Source: an uncultured Flavonifractor sp. (GTDB lineage Bacteria; Bacillota; Clostridia; Oscillospirales; Oscillospiraceae). Taken from it: a stretch of DNA of 35,119 bases. Shown here piece after piece: positions 23,499 through 32,431 of this stretch. Below the pieces are notes generated by a model. It saw nothing but the letters and a program-made list of their open reading frames with translations. It made no database searches and had not been told where the DNA came from. The DNA lies in contig CANAAV010000026.1 in assembly GCA_947346365.1 (NCBI GenBank), positions 1 to 35,119 of the forward strand, read 5' to 3'. Position 1 is the stretch's first letter; each line of letters begins with the position of its first letter. The position numbers and the translations under genes were made by a program.

Positions 23499-26400
23499 AT
23501 GAAGCACCATTCCAGCACCGCCCCCAAGCGTGCTATGGCCCTGCTTTTGACCCTCGGGATGATCCTGTCCCTGATGGTCCTTCCCGCGTCTGCGTCGGGA
23601 AGCGCGGCGGCCACCCTGACGGTGGACCACGACTGCATTGAGCTCTCCCGCTCTAGCCAGTCCTTCACCGCCACACTCACCGTCCCCGCCGCCAGCGTGG
23701 ACGGCGACGCCCAGGCATGGGCGGAAAATCTGACCTGGACCCTGGACCGGACGGGCTCCCACCATGACCCCGAGTGGTTCCCCTACATCTACACCGGCGA
23801 CGAGCTGGCAAACTGGCAGACCTGGGGCACCAACGGTACGGACGGGACGGATTACTTTACCCTCGCAGAGCCGGTGGTTACCAGCGCGGGAGGCAATGTT
23901 ACCGTCGCGCTGACCGTCACAGCCGGAACCTTCTGGGTAACCGAGGAAGGCGTGAACCAGTACTCCATCCCCGGCGGCAACGTATACACCTCCCCCACCA
24001 GCTTTGTGGGCACCTACCAGCTCTCCGCCAAGGCGGGGGACGCCACAGTGGCCTCTGCCTCCATGGACGTGCGGCTGTACGAGAGCTACACCCCTTATGG
24101 CAAGCTCTATGACGAGGTCTCCGAAATTAAAGCCTTAGCAGAGGAAAAGGGCCGGTATATGGAGATCATCCCTTACGGCGTCAGCGCTGCCGGCTATGAC
24201 CAGTTCTACGTGGTCCTGTCCGACAGCAAGGCCTCCGTGGACTCCTTTAAGGCGACCAACGCTATTGCCGAGACCGACCCCGCCTCTCTTCAGGCGCAGA
24301 TCAAGGACGGCAAGCTCAGCGGCGCGGACTACCGGGTGCCCTTCCTGGTGAACAACGTCCACCCCAACGAGGACCCCGGCATTGACAGCCATGTGAACCT
24401 GCTGCGCACCCTGGCCACGGAGGACACCATTACTTATTATACCCTCACCGGCCTGAAGAGCGGCGAGGCGGTGGACACCTCCCTGTTCGATCCCAAGGTG
24501 GCCGCCATTGAGGGCTTCACCGGCCTGGGCTCCCACCGCATCAGCGGCAGCGCCTCCAACGGCCATAACGACGGCGTGACCGACGCCAGCGAGTATTACA
24601 CCATGAGCGGCGCGATCACCCTGAATGTGGAAGACATTCTGGACAACATTATCATCATCGACACGCTCAACGAAAACCCCGACGGGCGCAGCAACAATGC
24701 CCGCCGCAACGGCAACGGCTTCGACCTGAACCGCGACGCCTCCAACCAGACGCAGCCTGAGACCACCAACCTCTATCCTGTAGTCAACGAGTGGAACCCC
24801 GTGGTCTTTGCCGAGCTGCACGGCTACATGCAGGAGTTCCTGGTAGAGCCCTGCACGCCCCCTCACGAGCCCAACATGGAGTATGACATTCTGGTGGAAA
24901 ACTTCCTGCGGGGCGCCGAGGCCTTCGGCAAAGCGGCGCTGGCCACCATGTCCGTAAAGAACGAATTTGACATGAAGTTCCAGTCCTACTACACCCCCCT
25001 CCGGGATGACTTTACCCCCGGCGTGGGCTGGTCCGCCTGGGACGACCTGTGCACCAACTACGGCCCCAGCTACGCCATGCTCAACTGCGGCGCTATGGGC
25101 TATACCATTGAAATTCCCAACAGCAACGAGGCGTCCACCCGCATTCTGGAGTACGGCCTGTACGGCCTGCTGGACTATGTGATGCAGAATAAGGACGACA
25201 TCTATACCAACCAGCTTGAGTTCTTCCGCCGCGGCGTGGAGAACGAGGACCACCGCAAGGATATGGAGCGCTGGTATGTGGATATGAGCAATAATACCCT
25301 GACTCCTGACACCTGGCGCGTACCCTACGCGGAGAACGGCAAGTACTTCCCTGAGTATTATGTCATTCCTGTAGACGCGGCCAGCCAGCGCGATCCCGCC
25401 GACGCCTGGGCCATGGGCGAGTTCCTGAACCATAACGGCGTGAAGGTACGCACCCTGACTGAGGACGTTACGGTAGGCGAGACCACCTATAAGGCCGGCT
25501 CCCTGGTGGTGGATATGTACCAGGCCAAGCGCAATTACGCCAACACCGTGCTGTGGAAGGGCGCCGACGCCTCCAGCTCCGGCTTCCCCGCCCTGTACTC
25601 CGAGTCCGTGTCCAACTTCCCCGAAATGCGCGGCTTCGACTGCGTCCCCGTGGCGGTCAAGGACGCCTTTGCGGGCAAGCTGTCCAGCGTAATCACTTCT
25701 TTCTCCGGAGCCAGTCAGAACTCCGGCGCTGGCGCCGCCGTGGTGATCTCCAACAACGGCAATGCGACGGTCCGCGCGGTCAACGCCCTGCTGGACGCCG
25801 GCAGGACCGTCGGCATGATTACCGAGGGCGAGTATAAGGGCGACTTCCTGGTCAGCGCCAGCTCCTTCGACACTGTGTCCGGCAAGTACGTTCTGGTTGG
25901 GACCAGCGTTTCCGAGCTGCCTGCCGCCCGTGCCATCCGCCGTCCCACCGTGTTCCTCGCCGGCGGTTACGCGCCCTTCTCCGGCTATCAGGTTGCCGAG
26001 GGCTATTTTGCCCAGTGGTTCTCCAAGGGCTACGGCGCTAAAAACTACCGCAACATCCAGTCCAACCAGAATTACACGCAGGATGTCTATGCTTTCAGCA
26101 GTCAGCTGGGCTTCACCATTACCGATGATCCCGCCAAGGCGGACGTTATCGTCAGCTCCTCTGCCCTGAATCAGGGCGAGACCGGCGCTGCCGCTGTGGC
26201 GGCGGTGAAGGCCGGCACCCCCTACATCGCTTTGGGCTCCGCTCCCCTGGAGTTCATTAAAGGGAACCTGCTGACGGATTTGGACTACAACACCCTGGGC
26301 ATGGAAGCGCTGCACACTGTGGAATATCCCACTGACAGCCTGATCACCGCCAGCCAGAAGGCCGACGAGGATTATGTGGCCTACACCTACAGGTGCGGCG

Positions 26401-27116
26401 TGGTGACCAAGGTTCCCGACGGCGCTCAGGTATTAATCAAAGCAGCCGACAAGGACAGCTTTATTGCCGGCTGCTGCCTGAACGACGAGGGCACCCCCAT
26501 TGACGGCTACGTGGAGGCGTTCCAGGTGACCCGCGGCGGCATGGACCTGACGGTGTTTGCCAACTCCATCGTAAACCGCACCCACCAGCAGGACGACTAC
26601 CTGTTTGTCACCAACGCCATCTATGCCAAGAGCCTGACCGGCGGCGCCCTGACCCAGGCTATGCTGGAGAACGCTATGCCCACCGGCGGCACCGCGTACG
26701 CCTCCACCCAGGAGATTGAAGTGGACGGGAAAAAGGTGACCTTCGAGGCGTACGCCCTCAAGGACGAAAAGGGCAACGACACCAACTACATCAAGCTGCG
26801 CGATGTGGCCAATGTGCTCAACGGCACTGCCGCTCAGTTTGAGGTGGGCTGGGACGGCTCCGTATCCATCACCACCGGCAAGGCCTATACCCCCAACGGC
26901 ACTGAAATGAGCACGCCCTACTCCGGCAACCGCGCGTATCAGGAGGCCTCCGCGGCCACACTGGTCAACGGCTCCGCTGTGGAGCTGTCCGCCATTCTGC
27001 TGACGGACGACGCGGGGAATGGCTACACCTATTACAAGCTGCGGGATCTGGGGACAGCTCTGGGCTTTACCGTAGACTGGACCGCAGAGAGAGGCATTTT
27101 CATCGAGACCCATTAA
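23499..27116 (+). CDS. Secreted M14 zinc carboxypeptidase with C-terminal stalk domain, copy 1
   Basis: This 1205-aa protein has a Sec signal peptide (KHHSSTAPKRAMALLLTLG, with likely cleavage after LPASA near residue 32). A divergent beta-rich region (about 35-195) precedes the M14 peptidase domain. Zinc ligands are His288 and Glu291 in NNVHPNEDP and His441 in AELHGY. Substrate-binding residues are in NPDGRSNNARRNGNGFDLNRD, and Glu538 in TIEIP is the likely catalytic base. A middle alpha/beta region (about 620-970) follows. The C-terminus (about 1080-1205) is a copper-amine-oxidase-like stalk domain (YIKLRDVANVLNG, YYKLRDLGTALGF), common in clostridial surface proteins. The ATG has AAAGGAGG upstream. 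It should cleave peptides or peptide-bearing substrates outside the cell; the substrate is unknown. There is no LPXTG anchor. Confidence 0.9.
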   Translation: MKHHSSTAPKRAMALLLTLGMILSLMVLPASASGSAAATLTVDHDCIELSRSSQSFTATLTVPAASVDGDAQAWAENLTWTLDRTGSHHDPEWFPYIYTGDELANWQTWGTNGTDGTDYFTLAEPVVTSAGGNVTVALTVTAGTFWVTEEGVNQYSIPGGNVYTSPTSFVGTYQLSAKAGDATVASASMDVRLYESYTPYGKLYDEVSEIKALAEEKGRYMEIIPYGVSAAGYDQFYVVLSDSKASVDSFKATNAIAETDPASLQAQIKDGKLSGADYRVPFLVNNVHPNEDPGIDSHVNLLRTLATEDTITYYTLTGLKSGEAVDTSLFDPKVAAIEGFTGLGSHRISGSASNGHNDGVTDASEYYTMSGAITLNVEDILDNIIIIDTLNENPDGRSNNARRNGNGFDLNRDASNQTQPETTNLYPVVNEWNPVVFAELHGYMQEFLVEPCTPPHEPNMEYDILVENFLRGAEAFGKAALATMSVKNEFDMKFQSYYTPLRDDFTPGVGWSAWDDLCTNYGPSYAMLNCGAMGYTIEIPNSNEASTRILEYGLYGLLDYVMQNKDDIYTNQLEFFRRGVENEDHRKDMERWYVDMSNNTLTPDTWRVPYAENGKYFPEYYVIPVDAASQRDPADAWAMGEFLNHNGVKVRTLTEDVTVGETTYKAGSLVVDMYQAKRNYANTVLWKGADASSSGFPALYSESVSNFPEMRGFDCVPVAVKDAFAGKLSSVITSFSGASQNSGAGAAVVISNNGNATVRAVNALLDAGRTVGMITEGEYKGDFLVSASSFDTVSGKYVLVGTSVSELPAARAIRRPTVFLAGGYAPFSGYQVAEGYFAQWFSKGYGAKNYRNIQSNQNYTQDVYAFSSQLGFTITDDPAKADVIVSSSALNQGETGAAAVAAVKAGTPYIALGSAPLEFIKGNLLTDLDYNTLGMEALHTVEYPTDSLITASQKADEDYVAYTYRCGVVTKVPDGAQVLIKAADKDSFIAGCCLNDEGTPIDGYVEAFQVTRGGMDLTVFANSIVNRTHQQDDYLFVTNAIYAKSLTGGALTQAMLENAMPTGGTAYASTQEIEVDGKKVTFEAYALKDEKGNDTNYIKLRDVANVLNGTAAQFEVGWDGSVSITTGKAYTPNGTEMSTPYSGNRAYQEASAATLVNGSAVELSAILLTDDAGNGYTYYKLRDLGTALGFTVDWTAERGIFIETH

Positions 27117-27119
27117 GCC
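26415..27119 (+). repeat. 705-bp segment identical to 30485-31189
   Basis: Compared by eye, the segment coding for the C-terminal 233 residues of gene 1, plus six bases from its stop codon, is identical base for base to the corresponding part of gene 2. The offset is 4070 bp. Flanking DNA diverges sharply on both sides. Confidence 0.92.
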
Positions 27120-27144
27120 TAAACGCGCAGACGTAGGCAGATAA

Positions 27145-27182
27145 AAAATCCCCCGCTTTCCGAAAGGAAAGCGGGGGATTTT
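27145..27182. terminator. Intrinsic terminator after M14 peptidase gene 1
   Basis: TCCCCCGCTTTCC (27149-27161) pairs with GGAAAGCGGGGGA (27166-27178) around a GAAA tetraloop. It is flanked by A-rich and T-rich ends. It blocks read-through from copy 1 into copy 2. Confidence 0.9.
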
Positions 27183-27312
27183 CAATGACTGGGAAGCTTT
27201 TGGCGAAAAGCGTGCGGTTTGTTTTTGACAGGTGGATATCTGTATGCATCTCCAGGATTTTCGGCGAAAAGGGAGAAAAATGCGATGTTTTGCAAACAAT
27301 CTTTTTGCACTC

Positions 27313-27341
27313 TTGACAATTTTTGTCTTCCGTGGTATTGT
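27313..27341 (+). promoter_or_regulatory. Promoter of M14 peptidase gene 2
   Basis: TTGACA (27313-27318) and TATTGT (27336-27341) are separated by 17 bp, the same boxes as copy 1. Copy 2 therefore has its own transcription start. The open frame upstream of the ATG at 27518 is non-coding leader. Confidence 0.8.
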
Positions 27342-27347
27342 TGTTTC

Positions 27348-27517
27348 ACTATCTGAAACGGTCCAGTGAACATTACAATAACTCCACGATTCCGGGGACG
27401 TTGCAGACGGGAGCGCTGGAAGTTTTCCGAGCGCTCGTTTCATTGTGCCCACGAAGCACACTGTGCCGTTGCAGAAGTGCACTCCATTTGAGTGGAAAAC
27501 AAAAGGAGGAAAGGAAC
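27348..27517 (+). promoter_or_regulatory. Structured 5' leader of M14 peptidase gene 2
   Basis: About 170 nt long. A first small stem pairs GTTTCA with TGAAAC near the start. The main hairpin at 27411-27436 has outer stem GAGCGCT/AGCGCTC, inner GGAA/TTCC and a purine bulge at the same place as in copy 1. Most paired bases differ between copies while pairing is kept, which supports a real RNA structure. The tract after it is GTTTCATT, weaker than T5 in copy 1. CGTTGCAG again flanks the hairpin. Confidence 0.55.
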
Positions 27518-30500
27518 ATGAAGCGCCATTCCAGCACCACCCACAAACGCGCCATGGCCCTGCTTTTGACCCTCGGGATGATCCTGTCCCTGATGGTCCT
27601 TCCCGCGTCTGCATCGGGAAGCGCGGCGGCCACCCTGACCCTGGACCACTCTCTGCTTTCCCTGGCGGAGAGCCACGAGAGCTTCCAGGCCACCCTTACC
27701 ACCGCAGCTCCCGCCGATTCCAGCGGCTGGGACCAGGCCCAGTGGGCCGCCTGGGCCGCCGGGTTAGATTGGTACCTGACCCGCGACGCCGCGGACAGCC
27801 CAATGGATCCGGAGCTTTATCCCCACGTATACACCGGCGACGCCCTGAAAAATTGGATGAGCTGGGGCACCATCAACGGCAACGGGGCCGACGGCAAAGC
27901 CTATTTCAGCCTGGAGACTCCCGCTGTGACCGTCAGCGGCGGCAAGGCCGTGGTTACCCTGAACTTCTCCCACGGCGTGTTCTTTGAGAACGAAAAAGTG
28001 GGCAACTCTCTCCAGGCCATCGGCAGCGCCGCTTTCCGCTATACCCGCAACGTATTTGGCAGCTTTATCGGCGAATATCAGCTCTCCGTCCGGGAGGGGG
28101 ACAAGACCCTGGCCTCCACGGACATGGAGATTAATGTCTTTGAAAGTTATCTGCGCTATGACGAGATTTATCAGGAGCTGACCGAGATCAAGGCGCTGGC
28201 GGAGGCCAAGGGCCGCTATTTCGATATCCGCTCCTATGGCAAGACCACCGACGGCCGGGATCAGTGGTATGTGGTCCTGTCCGATTCCGCCAAATCTGTC
28301 ACCGATTTTGAGACCATGAACGCCCTGGCCGAGACCGACCCCGCCTCTCTCCAGGCGCAGATTGACGCGGGCACTTTGTCGCAGCGGGTGCCTCTGATGA
28401 TTAACAACGTCCACCCTGACGAGGGTCCCGCGCCCGACGCCCCCATGAATCTGCTGCGGACTCTTGCCACCCAAGATACCATTACTTATAATACCATCAC
28501 CGGGCTGAAGTCCGGCGAGCCGGTGGACATGAGCATGTTTGACCCCAAGATCACCGGCATCACCGTGGGCGACTACAGCTTTACCGGCTACGGCCTGAAG
28601 ATCAGCGCCGATCCTGATGATCCCAATGGCAATAACGGCCGCACCGACGCCAGCGAATTTTACACCTTCAGCGAAGACCTAAGCCTGAACGTGGACGAGG
28701 TGCTGGACAATCTGATTCTGCTGGTCAGCCCGGTAGAGAACCCGGATGGGCGCGTGTACAATACCCGTCCCACCGCCAACGGCTTTGACCTGAACCGGGA
28801 CTGCTCCAACCAGACCCAGCCTGAAACCCAGAACATCGCCAAGCTCATCAGCCAGTGGAATCCTGTGGCCTTTATCGAGTTCCATGGCTTTACCGCCCAG
28901 TTCCTGGTGGAGCCCTGTACTCCGCCCCACGAGCCCAACATGGAGTATGACATCCTGGTGGACAACTTTATTCTGGCGGCGGAATCCTTCGGCAATGCCG
29001 CCCTGGCGACCCTGTCCGTCCAGCACAAGGATGAGTTTGAGACCAAAATTCAGACCTATTACACCCCCCTGCGGGACAACTTTGACCCTGAAAAGGGCTG
29101 GTCCGCCTGGGACGACCTGTGCACCAACTATACCCCCAGCTATGCCATGCTCAACTGCGGCGCTATGGGTCTGACCATTGAGACTCCCGCCGGCAACGAG
29201 GCGGCCTGCTCCCTGCTGGAGGGCGGCATGTACGGTATTCTCCAGTACCTGTCGGATAATAAAAACGACGTCTACCGCAACCAGCTTGAGTTCTTCCGCC
29301 GCGGCGTGGAGAACGAGGACCACCGCAAGGATATGGAGCCCTGGTACGTAGACATGAGCAACCAGACTTTGACCCCCGACACCTGGCGCGTGCCTTATGA
29401 AGGCAACAACAACTACTTCCCCGAGTACTATGTGTTGCCCGTGGACGCGGCCAGCCAGCGCGATCCCGCCGACGCCTGGGCCATGGGCGAGTTCCTGAAC
29501 CGCAACGGTGTGGAAGTGCGCACCCTGACCGAGGACGTTACGGTGGGCGAGACCACCTATAAGGCCGGTTCCCTGGTGGTGGATATGTATCAGGCCAAGC
29601 GCAATTATGCCAACGCCGTGCTGTGGAAGGGGGCCGACGCCTCCAGCTCCGGCTTCCCCGGCCTGTACTCCGAGTCCGTGTCCAACTTCCCCGAAATGCG
29701 CGGCTTCGACTGCGTCCCCGTGGCGGTCAAGGGCGCTTTTGCGGGCAAGCTGTCCGGCGTAACCACCGCGTTTGACGGAGCGAGCCAGAACTCCGGTTCC
29801 GGCGCCGCCGTGGTGATCTCCAACAACGGCAGTGAGACGGTCCGCGCGGTCAACGCCCTACTGGACGCCGGCAAGACGGTCGGCATGATTACCGAGGGCG
29901 AGTACAAGGGCGACTTCTTGGTCAGCGCCGATAACTACGCCTCTGTAAAGGATCATTTCGTGCTGGTAGCCAATACGGTCTCTGAGCTGCCTGCTGCCCG
30001 TGCCATTCTGCGGCCCGCGGTCTATTTGACCGGGCGGTATGCCTATGGCGACGGCAACAGGGTTACCGACGGCTACTACGCCACTTGGTTTAAGGATGGC
30101 TTTGGCTTCCGGGATTATCAGAACGTCCATAACAACGGAACCTCCAACTATGACGTGATGGCCTATGCCAAGCAGCTGGGCTTCCACATTGTAGCAGACC
30201 CCGCCCAGGCCAGCGTGATCGTGGGCTCCACCGCCCTGGACCGCGGGGCTTATGGTGAAAAGGCTGTGGCCGCCGTCAAGGGCGGTACGCCTTACATCGC
30301 CTCTGGCGTGACCCCTCTGGGCTATATCAAGGAAAACCTGCTCACCGATCTGGCCTACAATGAGCTGGGCGAGGAAGCGCTGCACACTGTGGAATACCCC
30401 TCTGACAGCCTGATTACCGCCAGCCAGAAGACCGATGAGGATTTCACCATCTACACCTATGGCTGCGGTGTTATTACCGCCCTGCCCGACGGCGCTCAGG

Positions 30501-31186
30501 TATTAATCAAAGCAGCCGACAAGGACAGCTTTATTGCCGGCTGCTGCCTGAACGACGAGGGCACCCCCATTGACGGCTACGTGGAGGCGTTCCAGGTGAC
30601 CCGCGGCGGCATGGACCTGACGGTGTTTGCCAACTCCATCGTAAACCGCACCCACCAGCAGGACGACTACCTGTTTGTCACCAACGCCATCTATGCCAAG
30701 AGCCTGACCGGCGGCGCCCTGACCCAGGCTATGCTGGAGAACGCTATGCCCACCGGCGGCACCGCGTACGCCTCCACCCAGGAGATTGAAGTGGACGGGA
30801 AAAAGGTGACCTTCGAGGCGTACGCCCTCAAGGACGAAAAGGGCAACGACACCAACTACATCAAGCTGCGCGATGTGGCCAATGTGCTCAACGGCACTGC
30901 CGCTCAGTTTGAGGTGGGCTGGGACGGCTCCGTATCCATCACCACCGGCAAGGCCTATACCCCCAACGGCACTGAAATGAGCACGCCCTACTCCGGCAAC
31001 CGCGCGTATCAGGAGGCCTCCGCGGCCACACTGGTCAACGGCTCCGCTGTGGAGCTGTCCGCCATTCTGCTGACGGACGACGCGGGGAATGGCTACACCT
31101 ATTACAAGCTGCGGGATCTGGGGACAGCTCTGGGCTTTACCGTAGACTGGACCGCAGAGAGAGGCATTTTCATCGAGACCCATTAA
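27518..31186 (+). CDS. Secreted M14 zinc carboxypeptidase with C-terminal stalk domain, copy 2
   Basis: This 1222-aa paralogue of the gene just upstream has the same signal peptide, nearly identical down to the DNA (KRHSSTTHKRAMALLLTLG). The N-terminal beta-rich region (about 35-210) differs strongly. The M14 domain keeps His299 and Glu302 in NNVHPDEGP, His456 in IEFHGF, NPDGRVYNTRPTANGFDLNR, and Glu555 in TIETP, so both copies should be active. A shared alpha/beta middle region and an identical C-terminal stalk domain follow. AAAGGAGG precedes the ATG. It has its own promoter and terminator. Different N-terminal regions on a common catalytic and anchoring frame suggest different targets or partners; this is inference. 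Confidence 0.9.
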   Translation: MKRHSSTTHKRAMALLLTLGMILSLMVLPASASGSAAATLTLDHSLLSLAESHESFQATLTTAAPADSSGWDQAQWAAWAAGLDWYLTRDAADSPMDPELYPHVYTGDALKNWMSWGTINGNGADGKAYFSLETPAVTVSGGKAVVTLNFSHGVFFENEKVGNSLQAIGSAAFRYTRNVFGSFIGEYQLSVREGDKTLASTDMEINVFESYLRYDEIYQELTEIKALAEAKGRYFDIRSYGKTTDGRDQWYVVLSDSAKSVTDFETMNALAETDPASLQAQIDAGTLSQRVPLMINNVHPDEGPAPDAPMNLLRTLATQDTITYNTITGLKSGEPVDMSMFDPKITGITVGDYSFTGYGLKISADPDDPNGNNGRTDASEFYTFSEDLSLNVDEVLDNLILLVSPVENPDGRVYNTRPTANGFDLNRDCSNQTQPETQNIAKLISQWNPVAFIEFHGFTAQFLVEPCTPPHEPNMEYDILVDNFILAAESFGNAALATLSVQHKDEFETKIQTYYTPLRDNFDPEKGWSAWDDLCTNYTPSYAMLNCGAMGLTIETPAGNEAACSLLEGGMYGILQYLSDNKNDVYRNQLEFFRRGVENEDHRKDMEPWYVDMSNQTLTPDTWRVPYEGNNNYFPEYYVLPVDAASQRDPADAWAMGEFLNRNGVEVRTLTEDVTVGETTYKAGSLVVDMYQAKRNYANAVLWKGADASSSGFPGLYSESVSNFPEMRGFDCVPVAVKGAFAGKLSGVTTAFDGASQNSGSGAAVVISNNGSETVRAVNALLDAGKTVGMITEGEYKGDFLVSADNYASVKDHFVLVANTVSELPAARAILRPAVYLTGRYAYGDGNRVTDGYYATWFKDGFGFRDYQNVHNNGTSNYDVMAYAKQLGFHIVADPAQASVIVGSTALDRGAYGEKAVAAVKGGTPYIASGVTPLGYIKENLLTDLAYNELGEEALHTVEYPSDSLITASQKTDEDFTIYTYGCGVITALPDGAQVLIKAADKDSFIAGCCLNDEGTPIDGYVEAFQVTRGGMDLTVFANSIVNRTHQQDDYLFVTNAIYAKSLTGGALTQAMLENAMPTGGTAYASTQEIEVDGKKVTFEAYALKDEKGNDTNYIKLRDVANVLNGTAAQFEVGWDGSVSITTGKAYTPNGTEMSTPYSGNRAYQEASAATLVNGSAVELSAILLTDDAGNGYTYYKLRDLGTALGFTVDWTAERGIFIETH

Positions 31187-31189
31187 GCC
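30485..31189 (+). repeat. 705-bp segment identical to 26415-27119
   Basis: This is the second member of the identical pair described for copy 1. It covers the end of the middle region, the whole stalk domain, the stop codon and three further bases. Confidence 0.92.
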
Positions 31190-31218
31190 CTAAGCGTCTG
31201 AACGCGAAAATAGAAGGC

Positions 31219-31254
31219 AGCGCCCCCGCTTTCCACTTGGAAAGCGGGGGCGCT
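31219..31254. terminator. Bidirectional terminator between M14 gene 2 and pyrB
   Basis: AGCGCCCCCGCTTTCC (31219-31234) pairs perfectly with its complement (31239-31254) around ACTT. The plus strand then runs ATCATTTCGTTTTTT. The core of the stem resembles that of the copy 1 terminator, consistent with duplication. Confidence 0.88.
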
Positions 31255-31272
31255 TATCATTTCGTTTTTTCG

Positions 31273-32331
31273 CTATTGCAGCTGAGCGTCGCAGAAGGCG
31301 CAGCAGTCCACACCGCCGTTCTGCTTTACCAGAGGGGGCAGATAGCGCTCGCTCTGGGTAATGCAGCTGGGGTTGGAGCACACAGGAGCGGTCCCGATCT
31401 CTACCGCCTGAGGGGTCATGCGACCTTGATTGGCCAGATCGGCCAGCAGGGCCATGCGGGCGAACATACCGTACCGGGCCTGCTCAAAATAGACGGCCCG
31501 GGGATCGTCGTCCACGTCAATGGAAATTTCGTCCACCCGGGGCAGGGGATGCATCACCAGCAGGTTTTTGCGCCCCCGCTCCAGCTTCCGCCGGGTGAGC
31601 ACATAGACCCCTTTGTTGCGCTCGTATTCCAGAGGGTCCACAAAACGCTCCCGCTGTATGCGGGTCATGTACAGTACGTCCAGCTGGGGAATCACGGTTT
31701 CCAATCCGGTGACCTCCACAAACCAAAGCCCCCGCTCCCGCATAAAAGATCGCAGATATTCCGGTACCGCCAGCTCACGGGGGGCAATCAGATAGAATTT
31801 AACCCCCTCGAACTTTGCCAGGGCTTTGATGAGGGAGTGAACGGTGCGTCCGTTCTTCAAATCGCCGCACAGCCCTACGGACAGGCCGTCTATCCCACCC
31901 CGCAGGCGGGTGATGGTGGTCAAGTCGGCGGTAGTCTGGGTGGGGTGCATGTGCCCGCCGTCTCCGGCGTTGATGACCGGCACGTGGGAATACAGAGAGG
32001 CCGCCTTGGCCGCCCCCTCTTTGGGATTGCGCATGACCACCACATCCGCGTAGCTGGAGACCATCTTGATGGTGTCCTTCAAGGTCTCGCCCTTCGCTGT
32101 GGAGGTGGAGCGGGGGTCGGCAAAACCGAACACTGTGCCCCCAACCCGGAGCATAGCCGCCTGAAAGGAGAAGTTGGTACGGGTTGAGGGCTCATAGAAC
32201 AGGCTGGCCATCACCCGCCCGCGGCAGGCGTCCATAAAATCAGCGGGGTGGTCCATAATAGCGCTGCACCGCTGGTACAGGGCCTCCCACTCCGCTCTCG
32301 ACAGGTCTCCAAAATCAATCAAATGCCGCAT
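31273..32331 (-). CDS. pyrB: Aspartate carbamoyltransferase with fused PyrI-like zinc module
   Basis: This 352-aa enzyme condenses carbamoyl phosphate and aspartate, the committed step of pyrimidine synthesis. The carbamoyl phosphate loop is FYEPSTRTNFSF (Ser49-Thr52). The 80s loop is STAKGET, followed by GGHMHPTQTTADL and HPLPRVDEI. Residues 1-305 cover the normal catalytic chain. The extra 45 or so residues hold CSNPSC (Cys318, Cys323) and CAFC (Cys344, Cys347). This CX4C/CX2C arrangement is that of the zinc domain of the regulatory chain PyrI. The allosteric domain of PyrI is absent. Thermotoga maritima has a known PyrB-PyrI fusion. The ATG has AAGGGG upstream and a good promoter. No other pyr gene is in the window. 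Confidence 0.95.
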   Translation of the reverse strand: MRHLIDFGDLSRAEWEALYQRCSAIMDHPADFMDACRGRVMASLFYEPSTRTNFSFQAAMLRVGGTVFGFADPRSTSTAKGETLKDTIKMVSSYADVVVMRNPKEGAAKAASLYSHVPVINAGDGGHMHPTQTTADLTTITRLRGGIDGLSVGLCGDLKNGRTVHSLIKALAKFEGVKFYLIAPRELAVPEYLRSFMRERGLWFVEVTGLETVIPQLDVLYMTRIQRERFVDPLEYERNKGVYVLTRRKLERGRKNLLVMHPLPRVDEISIDVDDDPRAVYFEQARYGMFARMALLADLANQGRMTPQAVEIGTAPVCSNPSCITQSERYLPPLVKQNGGVDCCAFCDAQLQ

Positions 32332-32358
32332 GATTCGTTCCCCTTTTGAATTTTTTCT

Positions 32359-32387
32359 ATCTTATCACATTGGGGATAAGCTGGCAA
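32359..32387 (-). promoter_or_regulatory. Promoter of pyrB
   Basis: On the minus strand TTGCCA (32387-32382) and TAAGAT (32364-32359) are separated by 17 bp, about 27 bp before the ATG. The leader is too short for a PyrR-type attenuator. Confidence 0.7.
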
Positions 32388-32431
32388 GGGGAGCTTTCGA
32401 CAAAGTTTGGGCGCGGGAGAGAGCCCTTTCT

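Noticed and set aside
24135-26315. A 726-codon open frame on the minus strand opposite M14 gene 1
   Set aside because: It is antisense to the conserved peptidase domain. Similar but broken frames opposite gene 2 show no conservation of their own.
27323-27517. Upstream in-frame extension of M14 gene 2 (65 codons)
   Set aside because: It covers the promoter and leader RNA, and the homologous region of gene 1 is not open in the same frame. The signal peptide begins at 27518.
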